From Bacillus nitratireducens (GTDB taxonomy: Bacteria; Bacillota; Bacilli; Bacillales; Bacillaceae_G), in NCBI RefSeq assembly GCF_001884135.1, contig NZ_MAOC01000076.1, forward strand, positions 1 through 64,000: 64,000 bases of DNA, in the 5' to 3' direction. How positions within the stretch are numbered: the first letter of the stretch is position 1; each line of letters starts with the position of its first letter. The position numbers were made by a program, and so were the translations under genes. A model generated the notes under the pieces. That model saw nothing but the letters and a program-made list of their open reading frames with translations, searched no databases and had not been told where the DNA came from. Shown here piece by piece: positions 17,821 through 26,566 of the stretch.

Positions 17821-17928
17821 TTCAGCTCCCCTCCCTCTTTGTCACATATACATAGAAGAAAAGGCATTGCTTTCCAACACCTTTTCTTCTATCACTATAT
17901 CATAAGCCTATTTTATTATATACTACAA

Positions 17929-18591
17929 TTATTTTGTTAACTCTTTCGTTAATGATACTTCATTTTTCTCTTTCATTTCACGCTCTAGTTTTGCAATTTT
18001 CATATCAAATGTATCACGCTCATGCTCTTCATTTATACGAAGCTCTATGTCACGAATGTGATCTTCAATTTCTTCGAATCGTAAGAACGGATTATTTTCA
18101 TCCATTTTATGAATGGCAGTATTCATACGGCGATTTGCATGCGCCATATTTTCACGTGCCATTAATTCCATACGCTTTGCGTTCATTTCTTTTAATTTGT
18201 TTTTCATTTCTGAAAGACGACGCTCTAACTCATCAATTTGCTCTACAACGCCAGCATACATTTCTTCTAAGCGAGTTACTTGCCCTTCATAATACGCTAC
18301 TTCTTCTAATGCACGTTCATGTAGTTGTAATTCGCCTGCTTCTTGTGCGATGATAGCTTGCTTTGATCTTTTATTAACAAAATAACGTGCTTGCTCAAGC
18401 TCACGAGCAAAGTTAGATTTTAATGTTTTATGACGCTGAATTAATTTCTCAATTTTTGTTATTTCACGCTCACTGTCGCGTAAATATTGGTTTAACATAG
18501 CAATTGGATTTTTTCTTTCTTTCTCATCTAACACATTATGAAAATCAGCTAAAATTGCATCGCGCACACGTCCGAATAAAGATTGTTTCAT
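17929..18591 (-). CDS. liaH: PspA/IM30 family membrane-stress protein LiaH
   Basis: This encodes 220 residues, almost entirely coiled coil, beginning with the amphipathic MKQSLFGRVRDAILADFHNVLDEKE typical of PspA (only the first residues are quoted from that motif). It is cytoplasmic and assembles at damaged membrane. It lies between liaI and liaF with short gaps (54 and 108 bp); the order liaI-liaH-liaF-liaS-liaR is kept but liaG is absent. Confidence 0.9.
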   Translation of the reverse strand: MKQSLFGRVRDAILADFHNVLDEKERKNPIAMLNQYLRDSEREITKIEKLIQRHKTLKSNFARELEQARYFVNKRSKQAIIAQEAGELQLHERALEEVAYYEGQVTRLEEMYAGVVEQIDELERRLSEMKNKLKEMNAKRMELMARENMAHANRRMNTAIHKMDENNPFLRFEEIEDHIRDIELRINEEHERDTFDMKIAKLEREMKEKNEVSLTKELTK

Positions 18592-18645
18592 TATAATCTT
18601 CCTCTCTTCTACTTTATAATTTAATTTGATTTGATTTATTCTATA

Positions 18646-19002
18646 TTAGTTTTTCATTAACTTGTTCCACTCATCTTCAAAGTTGCTATATGGTTTAGAA
18701 CTTTCTGGAGCAGAATCAACAACTACGTTTTTTTCTTTTTTCCACTCACGGTAACCGTAGTATAAAACTACTAATGCTGCGATACCGATTAATGCTGGGG
18801 AATGAGAAAGTGCAATGGACAAACCGATTAAACCAACAATACCCCAAGCTAACTTTCCAAAGAATGATTTAGCTCGCACAAATGATTTATAGCTCCAGTA
18901 CACAACTCCTGCTCCAATGGCGAATCCTACAATACCAGCAAGACTACCAAGAGCAATTAAAGCCAAAATACCGGCTGCGATAAACGCTAGAAATTGTTTC
19001 AT
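18646..19002 (-). CDS. liaI: LiaI-like small membrane protein
   Basis: This encodes 118 residues with three to four hydrophobic segments in residues 1-85 and a polar tail. It is the first gene before liaH, the place of LiaI, which anchors LiaH at the membrane. Strong RBS AAGGGAGG. The symbol rests mainly on position and topology rather than sequence. Confidence 0.75.
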   Translation of the reverse strand: MKQFLAFIAAGILALIALGSLAGIVGFAIGAGVVYWSYKSFVRAKSFFGKLAWGIVGLIGLSIALSHSPALIGIAALVVLYYGYREWKKEKNVVVDSAPESSKPYSNFEDEWNKLMKN

Positions 19003-19081
19003 CTTGTGCTTGCCTCCCTTCGATTTGATACTCTTATCTTAACTATTTTTTCTTTTTTCCATAACGAGCTTAAGAACCGTT

Positions 19082-19109
19082 TTTAACTCAGACTTAAGAC
19101 TGAGTTAAA
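19082..19109. promoter_or_regulatory. 28-bp palindrome, probable LiaR operator
   Basis: Arms TTTAACTCAG and CTGAGTTAAA flank a CTTAAG core with a single A-A mismatch in each half. It is 80-107 bp upstream of the liaI start codon, the position expected for a LiaR box. Assignment to LiaR is inferred from position and symmetry. Confidence 0.6.
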
Positions 19110-19163
19110 TTCAGCCTTTTGTAAAACATAAGGTAGGATAGGATAATTCCCTCTTTTACCATA

Positions 19164-19201
19164 CAAAAAAAGCCGTACAGAGAATATTCTCTGTACGGCT
19201 T
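19164..19201 (-). terminator. Terminator of the NhaC-family transporter gene
   Basis: A 15-bp stem AGCCGTACAGAGAAT/ATTCTCTGTACGGCT is followed by seven Ts on the minus strand. Confidence 0.9.
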
Positions 19202-19230
19202 CTGTTGCTACGAATAAAATTCATATTTAA

Positions 19231-20547
19231 TTATGCTGTTTTATGATACTCTTTTTTTTCCGCTACTTTAGAAAATCTCGGGAAACCAATTAATATAGAA
19301 ATGATTCCACATACTCCAACTAAGATCGGATAAAATGCATATGGTAACAATTCAACCGGAGATAACGCAGCAAATCCTGCCGCAGTTAACATTTGAGCAC
19401 CATATGGGATTAACCCTTGCACACAACATGAGAAAAGATCTAATACACTCGCTGATTTACGTGGATCAATTTCATATTGATCCGCAATGTTCTTCGCAAG
19501 AGGACCAGTAAAAATAATCGAAATCGTATTATTCGCTGTACACATATTCGTCATACTCACTAAACCAGCAATACCGAACTCTGCTCCTTTTTTCGAACGA
19601 ATGTTACGTGTTAAAAGATTCATTAAATATTGAATACCACCATTATATTGGATCAGTTCAACCATACCACCGATTAATATAGCAAGTAGTACTAGCTCCA
19701 TCATACCGCCCATTCCAGTCGTTACACTTTTAAAGAAACTCTCTAACGTGTAACTTCCATCTATAAGACCGATAGCACCTGATAATATTGTTCCACCAGT
19801 TAACACAATAAGTACATTCCAACCAAGTAGTGCTGTAATAAGTACTCCTGCATACGGTAAAATCTTTATCCAGTCAAAACTATGGGCTTTAACTTGTGTA
19901 TCACTTCCTAAAGTAATGATTACTAATAGTACAATTGTAATCATAGCGGCTGGTAATACAATTAAAAAGTTCGTTTTAAACTTATCTTTCATTTCTGTTC
20001 CTTGTGAACGAACAGCAGCGATTGTTGTATCTGAAATAAATGATAAATTATCACCAAACATCGCTCCGCCCACAACAGTAGCCATCGCAAGTGCAATTGA
20101 GATATCAGTTTGTCCACTAATCCCTACAGCAATTGGTGCTAGTGCTGCAATTGTTCCCATTGAAGTTCCCATCGCTAATGAAATAAATGCCCCTATAACA
20201 AAAATTCCAGCAACGATAAATCCTGGTGGCAAAATAGATAACGCTAAATTAACAGTTGAATCAACTCCACCCATTCCTTTTGCTGTTTCAGAAAAAGCCC
20301 CTGCAAGTACAAAAATTAATACCATAATCATAATATCTGGATTTCCTGCACCTTTAGCAAATCGTTCTACTTTCACATTAAAGCTTTCTTTACGATTCAT
20401 CACTAAAGCAATTCCTACAGCAATTGAAATTGCTACAAGTATCGGCAATTTATAGAAATCACCTGTAATAATTCCAGAACCAATAAATAGCGCCAAAAAT
20501 ATTCCAAGTGGTAATAACGCTAAACCATTTCCTCTCGTTTCTTTCAA
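19231..20547 (-). CDS. nhaC: NhaC-family transporter, probable methionine transporter (MetT-type)
   Basis: This is a 438-residue integral membrane protein of the NhaC Na+/H+ antiporter family, with about 11 helices and conserved GTSMGTIAALAP, MFGDNLSFISDTTIAA and MTNMCTANNTISIIF motifs. TTG start with GGGAGAG 9 nt upstream. A SAM-I riboswitch and terminator precede it. S-box control of NhaC-type genes in Bacilli has been taken to mean methionine uptake (MetT), so I favour that over simple sodium export; the transport reaction itself is not shown by the sequence. Confidence 0.85.
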   Translation of the reverse strand: MKETRGNGLALLPLGIFLALFIGSGIITGDFYKLPILVAISIAVGIALVMNRKESFNVKVERFAKGAGNPDIMIMVLIFVLAGAFSETAKGMGGVDSTVNLALSILPPGFIVAGIFVIGAFISLAMGTSMGTIAALAPIAVGISGQTDISIALAMATVVGGAMFGDNLSFISDTTIAAVRSQGTEMKDKFKTNFLIVLPAAMITIVLLVIITLGSDTQVKAHSFDWIKILPYAGVLITALLGWNVLIVLTGGTILSGAIGLIDGSYTLESFFKSVTTGMGGMMELVLLAILIGGMVELIQYNGGIQYLMNLLTRNIRSKKGAEFGIAGLVSMTNMCTANNTISIIFTGPLAKNIADQYEIDPRKSASVLDLFSCCVQGLIPYGAQMLTAAGFAALSPVELLPYAFYPILVGVCGIISILIGFPRFSKVAEKKEYHKTA

Positions 20548-20587
20548 AGTATCATCTCTCCCTAGTTTTCAACCTTTTCTAATGAAC

Positions 20588-20750
20588 AACAAAAGACCTC
20601 TTCCAACGAGAAGAGGTCTTATACATCTATAAGAAACACTCTTCTCATCTTTCAAGCACATGCTTGCTGGATTTGGCACAGCACTCTAAAATCGAGTCCG
20701 CTGCCGAGGCATCGTAGGGCCAGTCCCTCCGCCTCTCTTTATAAGAAGGT
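20588..20750 (-). promoter_or_regulatory. SAM-I riboswitch (S-box) with terminator, upstream of the NhaC-family gene
   Basis: On the minus strand the aptamer reads TTATAAAGAGAGG, CGGAGGGACTGGCCC, GATG, CGGCAGC, GTGCTGTGCCAAATCC and closes P1 with GATGAGAAG (about 20750 to 20641). A terminator with stem GACCTCTTC/GAAGAGGTC and T-run lies at 20620-20588. Upstream (20751-20867) is AT-rich with no other feature recognised. Confidence 0.9.
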
Positions 20751-20867
20751 TTCATATTTATTTTTTAATAATAATTTCTTCCCTAACTTTACTCGCTTAC
20801 AAAACAAAAGTCAATTATTTTTTGTATGGATTTTTTTGGTGATTATACAAAAATATGAATACGCCAA

Positions 20868-21386
20868 TCATTTTAACTTTTCAATTTCTTTATCTAATAT
20901 TGAAATCCAATAAAATTCACTATTGTTTATTGCTGCCATTATCCATTTCGTTGTTCGCCAGGCTAATTCATATTCTTCCTTAGTAACATCACCTATACTA
21001 TAAGCATCCTCTAACTCATCTTCATCCAATACATAAATCTCACCGCTCGGTAACAATACTACATCTAAGTATAAATCATCAAAATAAGGCAAACCACGAT
21101 CGTCAATTTTAAATTCTTTCGTCACATCGATATAATATTGCACTAATTTTTGCTGATCATCTAACATAGCTGTAATTGCAAAGTTTTTGCCGTTTATAAA
21201 ATATTGCATCCATGTATACCCATCACCTGCAATGCAAAGCTTTTTACCATTATATTCTTTATGACTAGGTTCTCTCACTTTTTTTATGTCCAGTATTCCT
21301 AACATTCCATCCTCTACTTGCTTAACCCTGTAATCCTTATCTGTTAGTCGCTTCCACGAAGAACCGTCACCATATTTACGTTTCAT
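20868..21386 (-). CDS. DUF402 domain protein, probable nucleoside tri-/diphosphatase
   Basis: This encodes 172 residues. The DUF402 core DDRGLPYFDDLYLDVVLLP with DEDELEDA carries the acidic residues expected to bind metal and phosphate; homologues (YgaC type) hydrolyse nucleotides. AGGAG precedes the ATG. It is cytoplasmic, with no operon partner. Confidence 0.75.
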   Translation of the reverse strand: MKRKYGDGSSWKRLTDKDYRVKQVEDGMLGILDIKKVREPSHKEYNGKKLCIAGDGYTWMQYFINGKNFAITAMLDDQQKLVQYYIDVTKEFKIDDRGLPYFDDLYLDVVLLPSGEIYVLDEDELEDAYSIGDVTKEEYELAWRTTKWIMAAINNSEFYWISILDKEIEKLK

Positions 21387-21411
21387 TACGTCCGCTCCTC
21401 TTCTATATATA

Positions 21412-21444
21412 GAAAAGCCCCCACATATTATGTGAGAGCTTGTT
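21412..21444 (-). terminator. Terminator of gltT
   Basis: AGCTCTCACAT pairs imperfectly with ATGTGGGGGCT and is followed by TTTT on the minus strand. Confidence 0.65.
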
Positions 21445-21454
21445 CATATTATAA

Positions 21455-22729
21455 TTAAGCTGCTTGACCCTTTTCAGATATCTCTTTTAAATAGGCTTGT
21501 CCTTTTTCAGCGTCATATTGACCTTCCCACTTAGACATAACTACAGCCGCTAAAGAGTTACCTACAACGTTAACTGCTGTACGAGCCATATCTAGAATAC
21601 GGTCAATACCAGCGATGAAGGCTAAACCTTCAGCTGGAATACCTACTGTACCAAGTGTTGCTAATAATACAACGAATGATACGCCAGGTACACCCGCAAT
21701 ACCTTTTGATGTAAGCATTAATACAAGTAATAATGTAATTTGTTGTGTAATGGATAAATCAATACCGTACATTTGCGCTAAGAAAATAGCTGCAATTGCT
21801 TGATATAAAGTTGATCCATCTAAGTTAAATGAATAACCTGTTGGAATAACGAAAGATGTAATTGCTTTCGGACAACCGAATTTCTCCATTTTCTCCATGA
21901 TTTTTGGTAAAACCGTTTCTGAACTTGCTGTAGAGTATGCTAAGATCAGTTCGTCTTTTAAAATCTTAAAGAATTGGAAAATGTTAATTCCAAATATTTT
22001 CGCTGTAAGTCCTAATACGACTACAACGAAGAAAATCATTGCTCCGTATACTACAACTAATAATTTCCCTAATGGAATTAATGAAGAAAGACCAAATGTA
22101 GAAACTGTAACTCCAATTAGTGCAAACACACCAAATGGTGCAAATTTCATAACTTGGTTTGTTACGTAAAACATTGCATCAGCTACACCTTGGAAAAATT
22201 GAAGAACCGGCCTTCCTCTTTCACCAATTGCCGCTACACCTAAACCGAATAATACAGAGAAGAAGATAATAGCAAGCATATCTCCGTCAGCTAATGATTT
22301 CATAATGTTCGTCGGAACAATATTTACAAACGTATCCGCAAACGAATGACTTTGTACTTGCTCTGTCGTATGTGTATATTTCGAAATATCTGTCTTTGTT
22401 AACTGCTCCATATTTACGCCTTTTCCCGGTTGGAAAATATTCGCAATTAATAGACCGACAATAATTGCAATTGTTGTAATAATTTCAAAGTAAATAATTG
22501 TTTTTCCGCCTAGTCGACCTAATTTTTTAACATCGCCAACACCAGCAACCCCAACAACAATACTCGCTACAACAATCGGCACAACGATCATCTTAATCAA
22601 TCGAATAAAAATATCACCAATTGGTTGTAAGTAACTCACCACTGCCGGATTGCCAAAGAAAATCGCCCCAACTGCAATACCCAGCGCAAGACCAATTAAT
22701 ATTTGCCATGCAAGTCCTATTCTTTTCAT
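21455..22729 (-). CDS. gltT: Proton/sodium-glutamate (aspartate) symporter
   Basis: This encodes 424 residues of the DAACS family. It closely resembles B. subtilis GltT throughout: LQPIGDIFIRLIKMIVVPIV, YSTASSETVLPKIMEKM (the serine-rich hairpin), TGYSFNLDGSTLY and GIDRILDMARTAVNV. Eight membrane helices plus two re-entrant loops. It takes up glutamate/aspartate with H+ or Na+. RBS GAGGGGG, ATG start, monocistronic. Confidence 0.93.
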   Translation of the reverse strand: MKRIGLAWQILIGLALGIAVGAIFFGNPAVVSYLQPIGDIFIRLIKMIVVPIVVASIVVGVAGVGDVKKLGRLGGKTIIYFEIITTIAIIVGLLIANIFQPGKGVNMEQLTKTDISKYTHTTEQVQSHSFADTFVNIVPTNIMKSLADGDMLAIIFFSVLFGLGVAAIGERGRPVLQFFQGVADAMFYVTNQVMKFAPFGVFALIGVTVSTFGLSSLIPLGKLLVVVYGAMIFFVVVVLGLTAKIFGINIFQFFKILKDELILAYSTASSETVLPKIMEKMEKFGCPKAITSFVIPTGYSFNLDGSTLYQAIAAIFLAQMYGIDLSITQQITLLLVLMLTSKGIAGVPGVSFVVLLATLGTVGIPAEGLAFIAGIDRILDMARTAVNVVGNSLAAVVMSKWEGQYDAEKGQAYLKEISEKGQAA

Positions 22730-23222
22730 ATTTGTTGTAACCCCCTCTTCGATGTGTCACTCTATCTCTCATTCTATCTCTATAAAACTCGAAATTAAGA
22801 GTATTACATATTATTCGACAATTCACTACATTTTGTCCCTGTTAAAAATCATAAATCAAAATTTTAAATCTGACAACAAAATAAGTTTTCCCGAACGCAA
22901 ATAATTTTCTTGACAAAAATAAAACTCATGTCAGAAAACCTCACATGAGAACGATTCCTTACTAGTGATTGATAGGTTTTTAAAATACTGTTTCATTATG
23001 GAGAACCCCATCATTTTCCATGATTTTTAAAAAAATATATAGAAATTGATATCTTTTTCTATACATTCAAGACTTTTAACTTTATGACAAACACTACGAA
23101 AAGATACTAAATTCCGACAAAACTTAGCAAAATTATAAAATTTTCTTTACATTATGATTACAACGATAGACACTCCTCTTCTTATGATATATAACTTTCA
23201 TAGGGAAAGGAGCTAGACAACA
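22730..23222. other. 493-bp divergent intergenic region
   Basis: This very AT-rich gap contains TTGACA at 22910-22915 and a hairpin CTCATGT (22925-22931) / ACATGAG (22943-22949) without a following T-run. AAAGGAG precedes the M23 gene start. I see no riboswitch, no ORF with a ribosome site and no second promoter I can defend. Confidence 0.5.
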
Positions 23223-24497
23223 ATGAAAAAGAAATTTGCAGCGCTTAGTGTTTTAGCAGCGGGAACGATTTTTGCTTCCCCGTTACTTTCACCCGTGTAC
23301 GCTGAAACAAATCAAGATAAATTAACTGACATTCAATCCGAATTAGAAGGCAAACAAAATGACTTACAAAATAAATCAGCTGAGAAAGAGCAAATAGAAA
23401 AAGAAATCCAAGAATTACAAAAGAAAATCGACGAATTAACTACTTCTATTAATAAAAACGAAGCTGAATTGAACGATACAAAAAAGGAAATTAGCAACAC
23501 ACAGCAAGTTATTACCGAAAAAAAGAAACATATAGAGCAATTACAAACGAATATAGATACACGACAGGAAGTTATTAAACAAAGACTACAATCTATGCAA
23601 GAAAAGCCTCGTACGAGTATCATTACAGAAGTACTAACAAGTTCTGCAAACATTGCCGATCTTGTTGATAATATGTATTCAGTAAGTTTGATTTTAAATA
23701 ACGATACAGATATTGTGAAAAAGCAAACAAGCGATCAAAATGCTGTGACGACAGAAAAAGAGGCTGTTGAGAAAAAAGAGCAACAACTGAAAGAATCTGA
23801 GCAAAAATTAGAACAAAAACAGCAAGAATTACAAAGTAACCAACAACAGCAACAAACTTTTATTAACGATCTACATACGAAAGTAGCAAAAGTAGATTCA
23901 GAGATTGAAGGGTTAGAAGAATCAAAAGGCATTTTAGAAAACCAGCGTCAAGCTGTTCAAAAAGCAATTGAAGAAGAAAAACGTGCAGAAGAAGCGCGTA
24001 AAGCTGAAGAGGCACGTAAGGCTGAGGAAGCAAAAAAACAGGTCGCCGCTTCTGCTAAAGAAAGCACACAATCCGCATCAACACCGCAAGATACGAACAA
24101 AGGTGGATTTATTAAACCAGCCGCTGGATCGAAAACTTCAGGATTTGGTACACGTTCTTTAGATAACCATAAAGGAATCGATATCGCAGCTTCAGGAACA
24201 GTGCCTATCGTAGCTGCTGCAGATGGCGTCGTTATCCGTTCAGAATTATCATCTAGTTACGGAAACGTTGTATACTTATCTCACCGTATAAACGGAAAAA
24301 CATATACGACAGTATATGCTCATATGAGTAGCCGTTCTGTATCAAATGGACAAACTGTAAAACAAGGCACTCAACTTGGATTTATGGGGAACACTGGCCA
24401 ATCATACGGACAACATTTACACTTCGAACTTCACCTTGGGGAATGGAATGTCGGCAAGACAAACGCAGTTGATCCATCTCCTTATATCGGATTATAA
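23223..24497 (+). CDS. Secreted M23 peptidoglycan endopeptidase with N-terminal coiled coil (EnvC/CwlO-like layout)
   Basis: This encodes 424 residues. A signal peptide (~1-27, ends SPVYA-ET) is followed by a long coiled coil (~30-275, Gln/Glu/Lys-rich with a KAEEARKAEEA tract) and an M23/LytM domain (~295-424). The zinc ligands are visible: HKGIDIAA (His and Asp) and the HLHFELH motif. It should cleave peptide cross-links of peptidoglycan outside the cell; coiled coils of this kind often connect to FtsEX. AAAGGAG precedes the ATG, and a terminator follows. Confidence 0.9.
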   Translation: MKKKFAALSVLAAGTIFASPLLSPVYAETNQDKLTDIQSELEGKQNDLQNKSAEKEQIEKEIQELQKKIDELTTSINKNEAELNDTKKEISNTQQVITEKKKHIEQLQTNIDTRQEVIKQRLQSMQEKPRTSIITEVLTSSANIADLVDNMYSVSLILNNDTDIVKKQTSDQNAVTTEKEAVEKKEQQLKESEQKLEQKQQELQSNQQQQQTFINDLHTKVAKVDSEIEGLEESKGILENQRQAVQKAIEEEKRAEEARKAEEARKAEEAKKQVAASAKESTQSASTPQDTNKGGFIKPAAGSKTSGFGTRSLDNHKGIDIAASGTVPIVAAADGVVIRSELSSSYGNVVYLSHRINGKTYTTVYAHMSSRSVSNGQTVKQGTQLGFMGNTGQSYGQHLHFELHLGEWNVGKTNAVDPSPYIGL

Positions 24498-24523
24498 AAA
24501 ACTCGGTGCATACCGAGTTTTTT
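24495..24523 (+). terminator. Terminator of the M23 peptidase gene
   Basis: AAAAACTCGGT pairs with ACCGAGTTTTT around GCAT. Confidence 0.85.
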
Positions 24524-24597
24524 TACTATCATTTCACACTTTGTAGGCATTTCACATAGACTACAACTAAATGCCTATATGTTGCGGGGTGATTAAT

Positions 24598-24759
24598 ATG
24601 AATACACAATTACAACAAGAAATAGAAGAAGCTAGAGAAACATACATTGGTCGGTTATTTACATTCGGCGGCTCAGCGCTATTTTTAATTGGATCATTTA
24701 TCGCCGTTGTCACAGCTTATAAAGCATATAATCGTTTATTAAATACGTCTACAACATAA
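24598..24759 (+). CDS. Hypothetical 53-residue membrane protein
   Basis: ATG 24598 follows GGGGTG; the in-frame ATG at 24571 has no RBS. A polar amphipathic N-terminus (MNTQLQQEIEEARETYIGR) is followed by one membrane helix (~23-44). The unknown protein is flanked by terminators on both sides. Confidence 0.7.
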   Translation: MNTQLQQEIEEARETYIGRLFTFGGSALFLIGSFIAVVTAYKAYNRLLNTSTT

Positions 24760-24792
24760 TAAAAAGACGGAGATTTCTCCGTCTTTTTATTA
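24760..24792. terminator. Bidirectional terminator between the 53-aa gene and the NSS transporter
   Basis: AAAAAGACGGAGA pairs with TCTCCGTCTTTTT. Confidence 0.9.
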
Positions 24793-26148
24793 TGCAAACA
24801 TTTTAAATACGCCTATCGCATTTAAAAATACGATAATTACAGTTACCGGAATAACATAACGAAGCAAGAAGAACCAAATATTAAATAATGTTTTCCCTTT
24901 TGTTTCCGTAACTTCTAATTCTTTCATTAACATTTCTTTACTCATTTTATTTGGTACGAATAGCGAGATGGCTAGTACGCCCAGCGGCAGTAATACATTA
25001 CTTACCGAAAAATCGACGAAATCAAAGAATGTCTTACCAAATATTTTCACATCACTCATAATTCCAAACGATAATGCCGACGGGATTCCAACTGCAAAAA
25101 TAAGAATACCAATTAATAATGATGCTGACGGACGCTTTTTCTCATTATCTTTCGCAACAGATGCTACTACAATTTCAAGCATAGAAATCGCAGATGTTAA
25201 CGTTGCAAAGAAGAATAAAACTAAAAACATAATGAAGAAAAATTGTCCAAATGGTATTTTCGCAAATACTGCTGGAAGGACGATAAACAGTAGTCCTGGT
25301 CCTTCAGTCGGCTTAACACCTAATGCGAAAATCGCCGGGAAAATTGCTAATCCTGCAAGCACTGTAATAAAAACAGTTAAACTTACAATAGATGTTGCTG
25401 ATTTAGCTAAATGTTCTTCTTTCTTCAAATATGAACTATACGTGACCATTACTGAGGCACCTACTGTTAGCGAGAAGAACGATTGTCCCATCGCGTATAA
25501 AATCGTATCTGCTGTAAGCTTTGAAAAATCTGGTTTTAAGAAGAACTCTACCCCAGCCATAGCACCATCAAGTGTTAACGCACGAATAATGATAGCAATA
25601 AATAAAATGAATAATAGCGGCATCATGTACTTACTTGCTTTTTCTATACCTTTTTCTACACCTTTACTAACAACAAAAATGGTACAAAGCATAAAGATGA
25701 ATTGTGCCCCAATCGCACTTACTGGATTTGAAATTGTTTCACCAAACAATTTCCCATAATCGACTACTCCGTTCCAGAAGCTACCTGTAACACTATAATA
25801 TAAATAAAGTAAAATCCATCCACCTACAACACTATAAAAAGATAGTACGCTAAAACAAGTAACAACTCCCATACGACCAATCCAAGGATATAACTTGCTA
25901 TTCGGTACTAATACTTTATAAGCTGTAACTGCCTCTTTTTGAGTACTACGGCCAATAACAAATTCAGCTAAAAGTAGAGGCATACCAATAAATAAAGTTA
26001 ATAGTAAGAATACAAGGAAGAATGCGCCTCCCCCTCCATTACCTGCAACATATGGAAACTTCCATATTGCACCAAGACCTACTGCGGCTCCGGCTGCTGC
26101 GAGTACAAAGCCAATTTTCGACGTCCATTGCTGTGTTTCTTTCATCAT
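24790..26148 (-). CDS. NSS (neurotransmitter:sodium symporter) family amino-acid transporter, predicted tryptophan carrier
   Basis: This is a 452-residue LeuT-fold permease with about 11-12 helices. The helix-1 motif AAAGAAVGLGAIWKFPYVAG and GGGAFFL are diagnostic for Na+-coupled NSS proteins; helix 6/8 regions (FFSLTVGASVMVTYSSY, TSAISMLE) are intact. Two ATGs start the gene one codon apart after AAAGGGG. A T-box whose specifier reads TGG lies upstream, so I infer tryptophan (or an aromatic amino acid) as substrate; the bacterial NSS member MhsT also takes tryptophan. Confidence 0.88.
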   Translation of the reverse strand: MMKETQQWTSKIGFVLAAAGAAVGLGAIWKFPYVAGNGGGGAFFLVFLLLTLFIGMPLLLAEFVIGRSTQKEAVTAYKVLVPNSKLYPWIGRMGVVTCFSVLSFYSVVGGWILLYLYYSVTGSFWNGVVDYGKLFGETISNPVSAIGAQFIFMLCTIFVVSKGVEKGIEKASKYMMPLLFILFIAIIIRALTLDGAMAGVEFFLKPDFSKLTADTILYAMGQSFFSLTVGASVMVTYSSYLKKEEHLAKSATSIVSLTVFITVLAGLAIFPAIFALGVKPTEGPGLLFIVLPAVFAKIPFGQFFFIMFLVLFFFATLTSAISMLEIVVASVAKDNEKKRPSASLLIGILIFAVGIPSALSFGIMSDVKIFGKTFFDFVDFSVSNVLLPLGVLAISLFVPNKMSKEMLMKELEVTETKGKTLFNIWFFLLRYVIPVTVIIVFLNAIGVFKMFA

Positions 26149-26227
26149 AAATTCCCCTTTTCTGAATATTTAAACTTTTGTCAATTATACACTTTCATTT
26201 CATACTCGCACACCTCCTTCAGAAAAT

Positions 26228-26520
26228 AAAAAAGTCCCCTACACGCAAATATGCATGTAGAGGACGATATATGTAATGTAAATACCGTGGTACCACCTCA
26301 ATTGGATCAATAAATCCCACTTGTTCAAGTACAGGAAACATTCCGATACTCTATCCTTTTAACGGCGGAACCCGGGTTGCCTACTGCAATGTTCAGCATA
26401 CCTCTCGCAAGCCCATTCTGTATATTTTATCGTACCGGGCTCACACCTTACCCCAGCTCTCTGAACGCCTCAAATATACGTACTCTTCTTGCTCATCGAT
26501 TTCATCTATTGAAGTTACTA
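26228..26520 (-). promoter_or_regulatory. T-box riboswitch with tryptophan specifier (TGG) upstream of the NSS transporter
   Basis: On the minus strand the T-box core is AATTGAGGTGGTACCACGG (26303 downward) followed by a terminator GTCC-stem with TTTTTT (26265-26228). Stem I shows AGTA (26484-26481), the distal GAGAGCTGGGG...GGTGTGAGCC region and GAA-TGG-N6-GAG with TGG at 26415-26413. Spacing equals that of the other two T-boxes in the window. Confidence 0.85.
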
Positions 26521-26523
26521 GTG

Positions 26524-26552
26524 ATTATAAATTATATTTTTATATTTGTAAA
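26524..26552 (-). promoter_or_regulatory. Promoter of the Trp T-box unit
   Basis: TTTACA (26552-26547), a 17-bp spacer and perfect TATAAT (26529-26524) on the minus strand place the RNA start just before stem I. Confidence 0.75.
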
Positions 26553-26566
26553 GCACCATTCATTCA

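Noticed and set aside
22650-22904. Plus-strand 84-codon ORF over the gltT start
   Set aside because: Mirror frame of gltT; no ribosome site or recognisable sequence.
24968-25759. Plus-strand 263-codon ORF antisense to the NSS transporter
   Set aside because: Composition (Asn/Ser/Ile-rich, low complexity) is that of the complement of a membrane-protein gene; the transporter has all family motifs.
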